Positions 9,901 to 16,558 of a stretch of DNA of 32,017 bases are shown piece after piece. The stretch comes from Methylophaga sp. Its GTDB lineage: Bacteria; Pseudomonadota; Gammaproteobacteria; Nitrosococcales; Methylophagaceae. The DNA lies in NCBI GenBank assembly GCA_002733105.1, contig NVUI01000003.1, positions 37,031 to 69,047 on the forward strand. Direction: 5' to 3'. Position numbers and translations under genes: made by a program. Under the pieces are notes generated by a model. It had not been told where the DNA came from. It saw only the letters and a program-made list of their open reading frames with translations, and ran no database searches. Numbering within the stretch: position 1 is the stretch's first letter; every line of letters begins with the position of its first letter.

Positions 9901-10579
9901 TTTGTTCTAAAACTTTTGCCCCACGGTAGATGCGTTGATTAACAACTAGATATATCGGACAGATAAATAATAGAAACAGGGTGGCTAGGGCTAGTATTTG
10001 ATATAGATGTTGATTTAATAGACCTTGGATCTGAGTAATAGAAAAATCGGCGACAGCTAAATAAAATGTACCATCTTCTGAAAATTGGGGAATGAAAATA
10101 CTGCGAAAGCTGCCCCATCGATCGGTATATTCTATAAACTGTTTTTTACCCGTTCTAAATATTTCAAACACCTGTGGATCAACATCTTCATAAAGATCGA
10201 AAAAGAAAGATAAGCCTTCACCAGATTGTCGTTCTTTTTCTGTCGCACTAGATGAAGTAAACAGGATCTTCCCATCATGTAAAATGAGCGTATAGATATA
10301 CACTATGTCGGTGCTATCAGCGAACTCAGATAGGGCAAGTAAATTTTGATAATCTTGCTGTCTGGTAAGATCATCTTTTTGCATGTCTTGATGGTGAAGG
10401 TTGTGGGGCAATAATAGAGGTGCAGTGAGTGCAGCCATTTCAAGTTGTTGATCTAAACCGGTATATAACTTCTTTTTTTCTTGAGAAAAACTGAAATAAG
10501 CAAAGCTAATCACTAAAAATATATAAATAGTGACAGCAATACAAATACTTTGTTTTAATGAAAGGTTTAAAAATGACAC
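6974..10579 (-). CDS. Hybrid sensor PAS-GAF-PAS-GGDEF-EAL protein with C-terminal CZB zinc-binding domain
   Basis: A 1201-aa membrane c-di-GMP enzyme. TM1 (12-32) and TM2 (192-214) flank a periplasmic sensor region. Then come a PAS/PAC (about 240-358), GAF (about 365-512) and second PAS (about 520-635), GGDEF (about 640-805) and EAL (about 820-1070) domains. GGDEF 723-727 is intact and has an I-site (R714, D717). The EAL motifs are intact: E-A-L 851-853, N909, E942, D973-D974, K994 and E1030, so both activities are possible. The C-terminus (about 1095-1201) matches a CZB domain, with C1127-x-x-G-x-W1132 and H1154-x3-H1158; H1106 may be the fourth ligand. CZB binds zinc in E. coli DgcZ. The start is GTG at 10579; no in-frame ATG lies upstream before a stop. 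It overlaps the CHASE-GGDEF gene. Confidence 0.93.
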   Translation of the reverse strand: MSFLNLSLKQSICIAVTIYIFLVISFAYFSFSQEKKKLYTGLDQQLEMAALTAPLLLPHNLHHQDMQKDDLTRQQDYQNLLALSEFADSTDIVYIYTLILHDGKILFTSSSATEKERQSGEGLSFFFDLYEDVDPQVFEIFRTGKKQFIEYTDRWGSFRSIFIPQFSEDGTFYLAVADFSITQIQGLLNQHLYQILALATLFLLFICPIYLVVNQRIYRGAKVLEQKVQQQSIDLSINQRRLERVLHSANQAWFEINVQTENIIVSDEYHTLLNINNKETLFTIQTWKDNLHPDDMNATMAIFQQGIKSGEAIVMEYRRKTAEGKWLWLRASCKIAEWDPHKNPLLMVGVVMDISHRKRNELVLQALAESGTQAENDIFKTIVRQLALSNDMRYAFLAIVNAVHTHATTIALWADGQFIDNITYELKDTPCANVAQVGACFYPSNIQQLFPKDQMIVEMQAESYIGVPLKNTQNKVLGLIAMLDDRPMTENRQTKDLLKSLAVRASIELENRAADEKLQLSARVFSDTHEGIIITDANARIIDVNPAFSDITGYNLDDIIGQHGHLFRSDKHSPEFYDDIWQITNKQGHWQGEVWNRKKNGQSFPALYTISLLKDDAGTTLHYVILFTDITESKQQQQTLESIAHYDVLTQLPNRTLFADRFSQAIAHSNRNESMFAICFLDLDNFKPVNDGYGHDTGDQLLIEVAARIQANIREEDTVSRQGGDEFTLLLRDIESFTHCELMIQRIHASLSQPYLIDGHSHKISTSTGITMFPLDDSDLDTLLRHADQAMYQAKLSGKNHYRLYNALDDQQTIHKLSRLQEIQQALINNEFCLYYQPKINMKTGDVFGAEALIRWQHPEKGLVPPFDFLPDIENTDLEIQVGNWVINEALAQLNTWRKQDIMFEVSVNISSHHLQSPTFHDELNTALAKYPKVKSKYFQLEILESSALGDLTTISNIVKSCRHTLGVNIALDDFGTGYSSLTHLRNLPAQTIKIDRSFVKDILDDPNDYTLIKGVIGLAHSFNRNVIAEGVETTEHGLMLLTLGCEQAQGFGIARPMPADDIKPWLLNYSPNLEWIAYASKKKSIQDRRIKLFKLVSTQWITAFHNNIQSSPEDVESWPIMTQTKCHCGHWIKRAKRKQWFTSTLMDQIESSHQTMHQSALDLLMIYQAGEIDVAQTGLIEVQRAFEDMNIILKKNEAAF

Positions 10580-10677
10580 GTTGAAAATATCTTCCTGATA
10601 GTTTTATAGTCATCATAATTTAGTTTTTAACTATTAGCTATGCAAAAATCAGCAAATTATAAGTGCTCAACAAGTAA

Positions 10678-10883
10678 TTATGTATCAGCTTTATCATTTT
10701 CGACAATTTCTTTCGTGGCTAAAACCAATTTTTCATTATTTGGAACAATAATACCGACTATTTTAATTCATTTAACTGAGTAGCAGACAACGCCTTATTA
10801 TGTAGCCACAGCGTCACTTTATCTTCTCATACAAGATTGTTAGCTTTCCTAAGGCCTGCTTGGAGAAAGATGAGATAAATCAC
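10678..10883 (-). pseudogene. Decayed paralogue of the small unknown protein encoded at 26012-26263
   Basis: From GTG (10883-10881) the frame reads V-I-Y-L-I-F-L-Q-A-G-L, in-frame TGA, then E-D-K-V-T-L-W-L-H-N-K-A-L-S and a TAG at 10760-10758. After a frame change it continues I-V-G-I-I-V-P-N-N-E-K-L-V-L and stops at TAA (10680-10678). This lines up end to end with the intact 83-aa protein (M-I-Y-L-I-F-T-A-E-G-F; E-N-K-A-V-L-W-V-N-D-N-V-L-T; V-N-I-L). It lies 7 bases after the decayed dctP copy, against 8 bases in the intact locus, so the pair was duplicated together. Two stops and a frameshift show it is dead. Confidence 0.8.
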
Positions 10884-10890
10884 TGAAATG

Positions 10891-11047
10891 TTATTTTTTA
10901 ATCGCTAAATAAGCATTTTTAGAAATATCTGATCATGCATCATCTTGCTAGCGAAAAGCTTGGTGGGCTTCATAGACCCGTTCAAATTCTGGCATCTTGG
11001 CGGCTTCTTCAGCCAATATTTTATTCGTGAGCATTTTTAGTTTTGCT
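10891..11047 (-). pseudogene. Decayed 3' end of a TRAP substrate-binding protein (dctP) gene copy
   Basis: The minus strand encodes a degraded copy of the last ~50 residues of the DctP protein at 26272-27375: K-L-K-M-L-T-N-K-I-L-A-E-E-A-A-K-M-P-E-F, then V-Y-E-A-H-Q-A-F-R, TAG (10950-10948), TGA (10935-10933), then S-D-I-S-K-N-A-Y-L-A-I-K-K and a stop at 10893-10891. Similarity at both DNA and protein level is evident by eye. The two premature stops are in the homologous frame. Upstream, similarity to dctP ends abruptly at about 11047, where similarity to the EamA gene begins. Confidence 0.85.
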
Positions 11048-11222
11048 TAGAGAAAAGTGATTAAACATCCAAAGAAGCAGCACACAAATAATCGTTAAAA
11101 CGACATACGATGCCTTCCCAATAAAAAAGAGATGGAGCCCGTAATGAGCTAATTTTTTTGAGAAATATGGGCAAAAGATACCAATAATAATTAGTCTAAA
11201 CCGACAAGTAATTGCAGTTAAT
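11047..11222 (-). pseudogene. Decayed 5' fragment of an EamA transporter gene copy
   Basis: The minus strand encodes R-L-I-I-I-G-I-F-C-P-Y-F then SKKLAHYGLHLFFI and A-S-Y-V-V-L-T-I-I-C, matching the N-terminus of the intact EamA protein at 4511-5383 (QKKLAHQGLHPFFIVMASY). About 55-60 codons are represented. The match then breaks at about 11047 into dctP-like sequence. No complete transporter can be made from it, so it is a fragment fused by deletion or rearrangement to the dctP remnant. Confidence 0.82.
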
Positions 11223-11231
11223 GCTATTTTA

Positions 11232-11705
11232 CTAGGGGGACGTTTGATATTCATTATGTTCATCAATTTGATATTGATTAAACACACCATAGTGACCATC
11301 ATGGTCAAATTGGAAAACGATAAAATTATCCTTACGTGTTCCTACTTCCATTCCCGGCGTACCCACAGGCATTTTAGGTACAGATAAGCCTGCAATATCT
11401 GGTTTTTCAGCTAATAAGCGTCGGATGTCATTTGCAGGGACATGGCCCTCAATAATATAACCTTCAATGATAGCCGTATGGCAAGATGTCATTTGTTTAG
11501 GTAGTTTAACGGCTTCTTTCACCTGAGTCATATTGGTGGTTAGCAAATCAACAACGTTAAATTTATTTTCTTCCAAATGGTTGATCCATTTGTGACAACA
11601 ATTGCACGTCGGGTTGCGATACACTTTGATTTCAGGACTGCTTAATGTGGTGGCAAAAGCATTAAGAGTAAAGATCTGAAAGAGGATTAAAAATAGTATA
11701 TTCAT
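11232..11705 (-). CDS. DUF411 periplasmic metal-binding protein
   Basis: A 157-aa protein with a signal peptide (MNILFLILFQIFTLNAFA, residues 1-18). It carries the DUF411 core: V-Y-R-N-P-T-C34-N-C36-C37-x-K-W, then M-T-S-C-H-T-A, G-Y-I-I-E-G-H-V-P, and G-L-S-V-P-x-M-P-x-G-(T/S)-P-G-M-E. DUF411 proteins are periplasmic, usually lie near copper-handling genes, and are thought to bind copper through the Cys-rich motif; this is family knowledge, not shown here. Its ATG overlaps by four bases the terminal TGA of the degraded gene upstream, which suggests they once formed a coupled pair. It is the only intact gene in the 10.6-12.1 kb decay zone. Confidence 0.85.
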   Translation of the reverse strand: MNILFLILFQIFTLNAFATTLSSPEIKVYRNPTCNCCHKWINHLEENKFNVVDLLTTNMTQVKEAVKLPKQMTSCHTAIIEGYIIEGHVPANDIRRLLAEKPDIAGLSVPKMPVGTPGMEVGTRKDNFIVFQFDHDGHYGVFNQYQIDEHNEYQTSP

Positions 11706-12088
11706 AAGATATTTAAAGAGTACATGTTTAGTTCTAAGATGTAATAGGTATTATCATCGCTTATTTTAAGTGCTTCAAGTCCTGCTGTTGCTTCATCAAT
11801 TTCACCAGAAGGGTGCTTTTTAACTAGTTTACTCGTCATAGAAAATAATGCATCAGCTGCATGTTTTAAATCTTTTAGTCATGTGGCTACAGGTTTTTCT
11901 TGCTCAAAACGAGCTAACCATTGCTCTAAATGATATTACACAAAATATGGATCGATATTTTTTTGGATAGTTAAGGTATTAGTAACATGATTGAACCAAT
12001 GTTCAGCTATTCATTGTAGCAATATTAAACTAGGGGCATCAGAACCGTCTTTACCCTCTAGGCCTTCAGTCGAGTATCTCCAGCGAAA
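11702..12088 (-). pseudogene. Gene remnant with three in-frame stops, possibly a CZB-type helical domain
   Basis: One minus-strand frame stays coherent for about 128 codons but is interrupted by TGA (12013), TAA (11938) and TGA (11881) before ending at TGA (11704-11702). The text includes A-E-H-W-F-N-H-V-T-N-T-L, Y-H-L-E-Q-W-L-A-R-F and H-P-S-G-E-I-D-E-A-T-A-G-L. This resembles the CZB tail of the 1201-aa c-di-GMP protein (C-H-C-G-H-W-I-K-R; Q-A-G-E-I-D-V-A-Q-T-G-L). It may be the end of a lost chemoreceptor or c-di-GMP gene. The zinc Cys is not conserved (Tyr). No frameshift is needed, so decay by point mutation looks recent. The family call is tentative; the pseudogene call is firm. Confidence 0.6.
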
Positions 12089-12140
12089 TGACTTGGAAAT
12101 ATTATTGATTATGTTACATATCTGTAGAACGGAGTAGGGC

Positions 12141-12623
12141 TTAGCCTGACGTCGATTTTTTACGTATTGATTTCATAGCCTTAAAATATTCTCTGAATTT
12201 AGTCTCCGAATATCCATTACCTTCTTCTAAGTAACCAGAGGTTATGGAATTCAGGACTTCGCCGTTTGCATCAGTAACGACTAGAAATGGATAGCCTACA
12301 AATTCAGGCAATTGATCTAGAAATTCTTCATTATAATTTTCTTCGCTGACATTGACTTTCACAACCACAAAATTATTATTAAGTAAGGCTTTTATTTCAG
12401 AAGATTGATTAAAAAACCGCTCAAGTTTATGGCACCAGCTACACCAGTTACCACCGACTTGGATTAGAATAAATTTATCGTTTTTTTTAGCCTCAATTTG
12501 GGCAAGGTCAAAGTCTTTAAAAGGGTCACGTTCAGGGTCATATGGCCCGTTAACAGCGTTTGCTGTCAACGTAAAACCTTGCAAACTTATGAGAAGCCCT
12601 AACATTATTAACAATCTATTCAT
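12141..12623 (-). CDS. Periplasmic thioredoxin-like protein at the end of the sox cluster (SoxW-like position)
   Basis: A 160-aa protein with a signal peptide (about residues 1-23, ending T-A-N-A). The thioredoxin fold has active site W-C61-S-W-C64-H-K, followed by F-V-V-V-K-V-N-V and the cis-Pro segment G-Y-P-F-L-V-V-T-D. The C-S-W-C-H site is of the DUF255/thioredoxin_7 type rather than classical CGPC. Many Sox clusters contain a periplasmic thioredoxin (SoxW or SoxS) that keeps the SoxY and SoxC/A cysteines reduced; that role is inferred from position. It is the last gene of the cluster, about 98 bases after soxB. No soxV/CcdA partner is in the window. Confidence 0.82.
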   Translation of the reverse strand: MNRLLIMLGLLISLQGFTLTANAVNGPYDPERDPFKDFDLAQIEAKKNDKFILIQVGGNWCSWCHKLERFFNQSSEIKALLNNNFVVVKVNVSEENYNEEFLDQLPEFVGYPFLVVTDANGEVLNSITSGYLEEGNGYSETKFREYFKAMKSIRKKSTSG

Positions 12624-12721
12624 CTGTATTTACTTTGAAGCCAACACCGTTATATATGATACCCAAAACAGCTAAACACCAAGGAAGAAAACAAGCTAAA
12701 TTTAAATGTAACCGATTGATT

Positions 12722-14470
12722 CTAGTTTATTATTCCTTTATTCCCTGCCATATTAATTAATTTTGGAAGATTCATTTTTTCTATCGAGAACTGCTTTTTA
12801 TCACGTAAGTATTCAGCAACTACATCCCATATTGGATCACCGGTCGCTGGTGAATTCACAGTGGCCCAACCGGCGACTTTATAGGTTTTGCGTGCTTCTA
12901 TTTTTGTGCCATCATCCAGCCTCATTTCAGAAATTCTCTGACCAAACTGTCCCATGGGATCAATGGTATAGTCCATGCCTCCAACTCTGACCATATCGCC
13001 TCCTTGACGGTAAAAGGGATCAAGGTTGAAGATATTGTCACTCACATCCTCCAAAATGGCTTTGATTTGCTCACCAGTCATTTCTCTAGTGTAAGTTTCA
13101 GGATAGGTAATACTGGTCTGATCCATCACATGTTCCATGGTTATGTCTTGGCCTGGTAGCACGGTTGTACCCCAGCGGAAACCTGGTGACAGAGAAATAT
13201 CGGCACCATTGATTTTACGAAGTGCATCACAGATCACTTGATCAAAGGTACCGTTAAAGTTACCGCGACGGTAAAGAAGATCTTCAGATACTGCTAATTT
13301 TTCAGTCAAAATGCTTTGATAAGGTGCCCGTACATCATCAATAAAACTTGCCATTTCAGCATCAGGGGAGATAAAGTTGGAAAATACCGGCAATAACGTA
13401 TAACGGTAATCTTTAACATGGCCTTTGCCCAACTCAAGATCTAATACTGCCAAATATTTACCATTTGAGCCGGCATTCGTCACTAAGGTTTTACCCGTAG
13501 CATTTGCAACATGAATCGGTTTTGGCACGCCATCATGGGTATGTCCACCTAAGATCACATCCAAGCCAGTCACTGTTGCCGCTAATTTGAGATCAACATC
13601 CATACCATTATGTGACAGTAAGATCACCGCATCAGGTTGTTCTGAACCACGGATCTTATCAACAAGCTCTTGTAATTCTTGTGCCTGAATCCCAAACGTC
13701 CAGTCTGGAATAAAACGACTAGGATTAGCAATAGGGGTGTAAGGAAAAGCTTGGCCAATTATAGCAACACGGTGTTCGCCCATTTCTTTGATGCTATAAG
13801 GCTTGAATGCATAACCCTCATCTTCATCATAAGCGGCCGCGCCATCAAATAAGGCATCTTCATTTACTTTGACATTATGAGCCAGAAATTCACCGTTAAA
13901 CTCAGCAATATTCTCTAAAACTTCATGATCTTGATAAGTAAATTCAAAATGCCCTGTCATCACATCAACACCTAACAAATTTGATGCTTCAACCATATCT
14001 TTACCTCGGGTCCAATAGGCAGTAGCCGAACCCTGCCATGTATCACCACCATCAAGAAGGAGTGTACGGCTGTCACCACCATATGATTGGCGTAATTGTT
14101 TGACTAGGGTACTAAGATAAGCATAGCCCCCAACTTTACCGTATTTATGTGCATATTTGGTAAACTGAAGCGGGGTAAAAGCATGAGCTTGAATAGTACC
14201 CGCCGCAATATTGAAAAAGTCTAAAAAGTTGTCACCCACAATATGTGGTGGTTTACCACTCTCTTGGTTAATACCAATATTAACGCTAGGTTCACGAAAA
14301 TAAACGGGCAATAATTGCGCATGGCTGTCCGTCATATGAAGCAAACGTGCATTACCAAAATTAGCTAGATTATACATTTCTTCTGGCTTTGCAGTAGAAA
14401 ATGCAGTTCTAGGGAAAAGATTAGCAGCACTTGCTATTGCCAATATTTGAGTAAATTCACGACGATTCAT
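12722..14470 (-). CDS. soxB: Thiosulfohydrolase SoxB
   Basis: SoxB hydrolyses the terminal sulfonate of SoxY-bound cysteine S-thiosulfonate, releasing sulfate in the periplasm; it is a dimanganese enzyme of the 5'-nucleotidase/calcineurin fold. At 582 aa it has normal length. The metal motifs are present: D48-S-H50, G-G-D143-T-W-Q-G, G-H-F-E-F, S-H287-N-G-M-D and G-G-H310-T-H312-D-G. The N-terminus MNRREFTQILAIASAANLFP is a Tat-type signal (R3-R4), expected for a cofactor-loaded enzyme. It lies downstream of the rhodanese gene, separated from it by a strong intrinsic terminator; a TATAAT on the minus strand (14499-14494) just past the U-tract could start a soxB-specific transcript. Confidence 0.96.
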   Translation of the reverse strand: MNRREFTQILAIASAANLFPRTAFSTAKPEEMYNLANFGNARLLHMTDSHAQLLPVYFREPSVNIGINQESGKPPHIVGDNFLDFFNIAAGTIQAHAFTPLQFTKYAHKYGKVGGYAYLSTLVKQLRQSYGGDSRTLLLDGGDTWQGSATAYWTRGKDMVEASNLLGVDVMTGHFEFTYQDHEVLENIAEFNGEFLAHNVKVNEDALFDGAAAYDEDEGYAFKPYSIKEMGEHRVAIIGQAFPYTPIANPSRFIPDWTFGIQAQELQELVDKIRGSEQPDAVILLSHNGMDVDLKLAATVTGLDVILGGHTHDGVPKPIHVANATGKTLVTNAGSNGKYLAVLDLELGKGHVKDYRYTLLPVFSNFISPDAEMASFIDDVRAPYQSILTEKLAVSEDLLYRRGNFNGTFDQVICDALRKINGADISLSPGFRWGTTVLPGQDITMEHVMDQTSITYPETYTREMTGEQIKAILEDVSDNIFNLDPFYRQGGDMVRVGGMDYTIDPMGQFGQRISEMRLDDGTKIEARKTYKVAGWATVNSPATGDPIWDVVAEYLRDKKQFSIEKMNLPKLINMAGNKGIIN

Positions 14471-14496
14471 AATTAACCATTTTCTATTTAAATATT

Positions 14497-14545
14497 ATAA
14501 AAAAACTGCTGTTAATTAGAGTCTAGACTTTAATTAACAGCAGTT
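14497..14545 (-). terminator. Strong intrinsic terminator between the rhodanese gene and soxB
   Basis: A perfect 15-bp inverted repeat (14504-14518 with 14531-14545) encloses a further palindrome, AGTCTAGACT (14520-14529), so nearly all 42 bases can pair. On the minus strand the hairpin is followed at once by a run of seven T (complement of the A-run 14499-14505). Orientation fits termination of transcripts from soxC to the rhodanese gene. It lies 27 bases upstream of the soxB ATG and would reduce read-through into soxB. Confidence 0.85.
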
Positions 14546-14575
14546 GATCGAGCAATAATTTTATTTTTAGAAGCT

Positions 14576-15226
14576 TTACTTGCCTTTAACCGTTGTTAAA
14601 CCCAATGCTTCCCAGTTTTGCATACCACCGCGATACCATTTGATTTTATCTGCTGGATAACCAAATTTTAATAACATCAAAATATTTCTAGGGGATTGGC
14701 CACACCACATACCATTACAAAACATCACTAATGTTTTAGCTTTTGAATAATCCCAAAGACCTTCCTGCTCGATCACACCAAACTGTTCTTGTAAGATGTC
14801 AGCAATATCAAATGGGCTTGCACCTTTGGCAATCGACAGTTGAGTCCAAGGAAGGTTAATCGAACCAGGTATTGTGCCTTTGGCAACCCAATCTGGTGTA
14901 CGTGAATCAATGATCAGAATAGAGTCAACACCAGCACTTTTCATTTTGACGTAATGCAGCATTTCTAACTCACCCAAGGTTTCTACACCTTCAGCTAATT
15001 TGATTGGCCGAATACAAAAGGGTGGACACTTTCTTGACGTTTTTGCATAGTCAGGATTAATGGTATTGCTAGTATCCTGATGTCTCATAATCGTCACGAC
15101 TTCACCATTATGCATCACATCTAAAGACGCAAGATCTGGTGTTATCTGAACATCAAGCGCTGATGCAGATCCAGCCATGAAAAGTGACAAAAAAAATGCA
15201 GCTGTTTTGAGACCTGTTATTTTCAT
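14576..15226 (-). CDS. Periplasmic rhodanese-domain sulfurtransferase in the sox cluster
   Basis: A 216-aa protein with a signal peptide (residues 1-23, ending S-A-S-A). An N-terminal extension (about 24-95) contains three Cys-rich residues in R-K-C-P-P-F-C. A single rhodanese domain (about 98-213) follows, with I-I-D-S-R-T, G-T-I-P-G-S-I-N-L-P and the catalytic-loop Cys in F-C-N-G-M-W-C-G-Q-S. The loop is longer than the six-residue loop of thiosulfate sulfurtransferases and has a second Cys, as seen in rhodanese proteins of sox clusters. It probably moves sulfane sulfur in the periplasm; the partner is inferred from context. GGAG precedes the ATG. It is followed by a terminator. Confidence 0.87.
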   Translation of the reverse strand: MKITGLKTAAFFLSLFMAGSASALDVQITPDLASLDVMHNGEVVTIMRHQDTSNTINPDYAKTSRKCPPFCIRPIKLAEGVETLGELEMLHYVKMKSAGVDSILIIDSRTPDWVAKGTIPGSINLPWTQLSIAKGASPFDIADILQEQFGVIEQEGLWDYSKAKTLVMFCNGMWCGQSPRNILMLLKFGYPADKIKWYRGGMQNWEALGLTTVKGK

Positions 15227-15253
15227 CTATCTTTCTCCGTTAGTTATTGAAGG

Positions 15254-15688
15254 TTAATCATCGATTGTAGGAATAAGCATCTGCCAATGGGCATCGGCAT
15301 AATGAGACTGTTTTATCGCCAGCAATGACTGGTTTTTTACTTCTTGATATAAAGCGCGTGCCACATCATGATCACCTGCTTTATATGCAGCAAGACCTTT
15401 ATCCTGTAATGGCTTGGTTACACTCCATTCAAAGCCTAGTCGATCAGCTTGAATTCGAGCTCGACCGGCTTCATACATAAGCTGTTGTAAGTCAACTTTC
15501 GTAGCGACGACTTGTGGCTCAACAATATTTTTCTCAACACTCACTGATGATGGAACTACTATTTGTTGTTGGCTTTCAATCGGGGCGATAGTTGGCTGTG
15601 CAAGTGTTTCAGGCTCTGAGTCAGAACAGGCTGTCAGAAATAATGCTGCTGACAATACAGTGAGACCTAAACTAGTTATTTTTGTCAT
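15254..15688 (-). CDS. soxK: SoxK / SoxXA-binding protein, lipoprotein form
   Basis: A 144-aa protein. The N-terminus has a lipoprotein signal with lipobox L-T-A-C21, then a low-complexity linker (to about residue 62). The helical domain (about 65-144) has the pattern of SoxXA-binding proteins (SoxK/SAXB): A-x-x-A-D-R-L-G-F-E-W-x-x-T-K-P-L, then A-x-x-A-Y-K-A-G-D-H-D-x-A-x-A-L-Y, then a repeat of small Ala-rich helices with A-D-A-H-W. In SoxXAK complexes this subunit helps SoxXA act on SoxYZ. The position directly after soxA (4-base gap) supports the call. The lipid anchor would tether the complex to a membrane. AAGGAAA precedes the ATG. Recognised from pattern rather than alignment. Confidence 0.72.
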   Translation of the reverse strand: MTKITSLGLTVLSAALFLTACSDSEPETLAQPTIAPIESQQQIVVPSSVSVEKNIVEPQVVATKVDLQQLMYEAGRARIQADRLGFEWSVTKPLQDKGLAAYKAGDHDVARALYQEVKNQSLLAIKQSHYADAHWQMLIPTIDD

Positions 15689-15691
15689 GAT

Positions 15692-16528
15692 TTATTTCCT
15701 TGATCCAGGACCATTTATGGCAAGACCATTACTCATATGAGTGTGAAAATATTCCAAATTCCGATAGGTTACACTTTGTAATTTGAAAGGTTTTGCACGA
15801 ATTTGTTTATTACAACCGGCGTATCGACGCTGCAAGGTACCAATATCATCCCATTTAAAACGAAAAACAGGAAAATGACTGGTATGGCCCAATGCAGGAC
15901 TAAGAATATCGGCACGTAATTGGTTACCGGCATTATTAACATGGCAGGTGGCACACGCCATATTTAACTGACCACGTCGGGCATAAAACATTTTTTTACC
16001 TGCTTCATAAGCAGCCTGTGCCCTTGGATCATTGGGCACGGTGACGTTAATTAACTTATCACGTGAAGTAAATGCCATATAAGCAGAAACGTAGGCAAGT
16101 TCACCTTTACCATAAGCTAGTGCTTGTTCACCATGAGTTGTTCGACACTGATTAATAGCGAGTTCAAGGGTGACAATTTGTCCCGTTTCTTGATCAAATT
16201 TAGGGTAATCTTGTTTTATGCCAATACCACCATTTGGAAAACAGTCGGCATAGCTTTTACCATTTGCAAACGCAGTCTCGAATAGTTCCTGCCCTTGATC
16301 TACACCATCTTCATAAGGGGGGAACTCTTCAATGTCTTCCCATTGTAAACGAGCATTTTCATCGATGGCATAGACGCCATTAATATAATCTTCTAATGCA
16401 ACGTCGGGTAGACGGTCATCAAAATATTCCCGTATCATCTCGTTGTCAGATTGTGGATCCGCATAACTTGACGCGTTAACGGCTAAAGCTCCAAATAATA
16501 CGATAGATAAATAAGTTAAACCTTTCAT
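15692..16528 (-). CDS. soxA: SoxA, cytochrome c subunit of SoxXA (monohaem type)
   Basis: SoxXA oxidatively joins thiosulfate to the SoxY carrier Cys in the periplasm. SoxA here is 278 aa with a signal peptide (about 1-23). The only haem-binding motif is C192-A-T-C195-H196 in the C-terminal cytochrome domain. The N-terminal domain has no CXXCH but has C96 and C128, which match the disulfide that replaces the first haem in monohaem SoxA proteins. The active-site persulfide ligand is C239 in R-Y-A-G-C-N, followed by R-A-K-P-F. The mature protein starts about A-D-P-Q. AAGGAT precedes the ATG. It lies between soxZ (30-base gap) and soxK. Confidence 0.95.
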   Translation of the reverse strand: MKGLTYLSIVLFGALAVNASSYADPQSDNEMIREYFDDRLPDVALEDYINGVYAIDENARLQWEDIEEFPPYEDGVDQGQELFETAFANGKSYADCFPNGGIGIKQDYPKFDQETGQIVTLELAINQCRTTHGEQALAYGKGELAYVSAYMAFTSRDKLINVTVPNDPRAQAAYEAGKKMFYARRGQLNMACATCHVNNAGNQLRADILSPALGHTSHFPVFRFKWDDIGTLQRRYAGCNKQIRAKPFKLQSVTYRNLEYFHTHMSNGLAINGPGSRK

Positions 16529-16558
16529 AATTGAAATCCTTGAACGCAGCAGAATGTC

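Noticed and set aside
11021-11308. 95-codon minus-strand open frame as a real gene
   Set aside because: Its second half is only the EamA-like fragment running out of frame into the dctP remnant and its first half overlaps the DUF411 gene.
12624-12721. A ~33-codon minus-strand frame between soxB and the thioredoxin gene with a hydrophobic middle
   Set aside because: It has no ATG or GTG start, follows a stop directly and has no recognisable motif; chance is the simplest reading.
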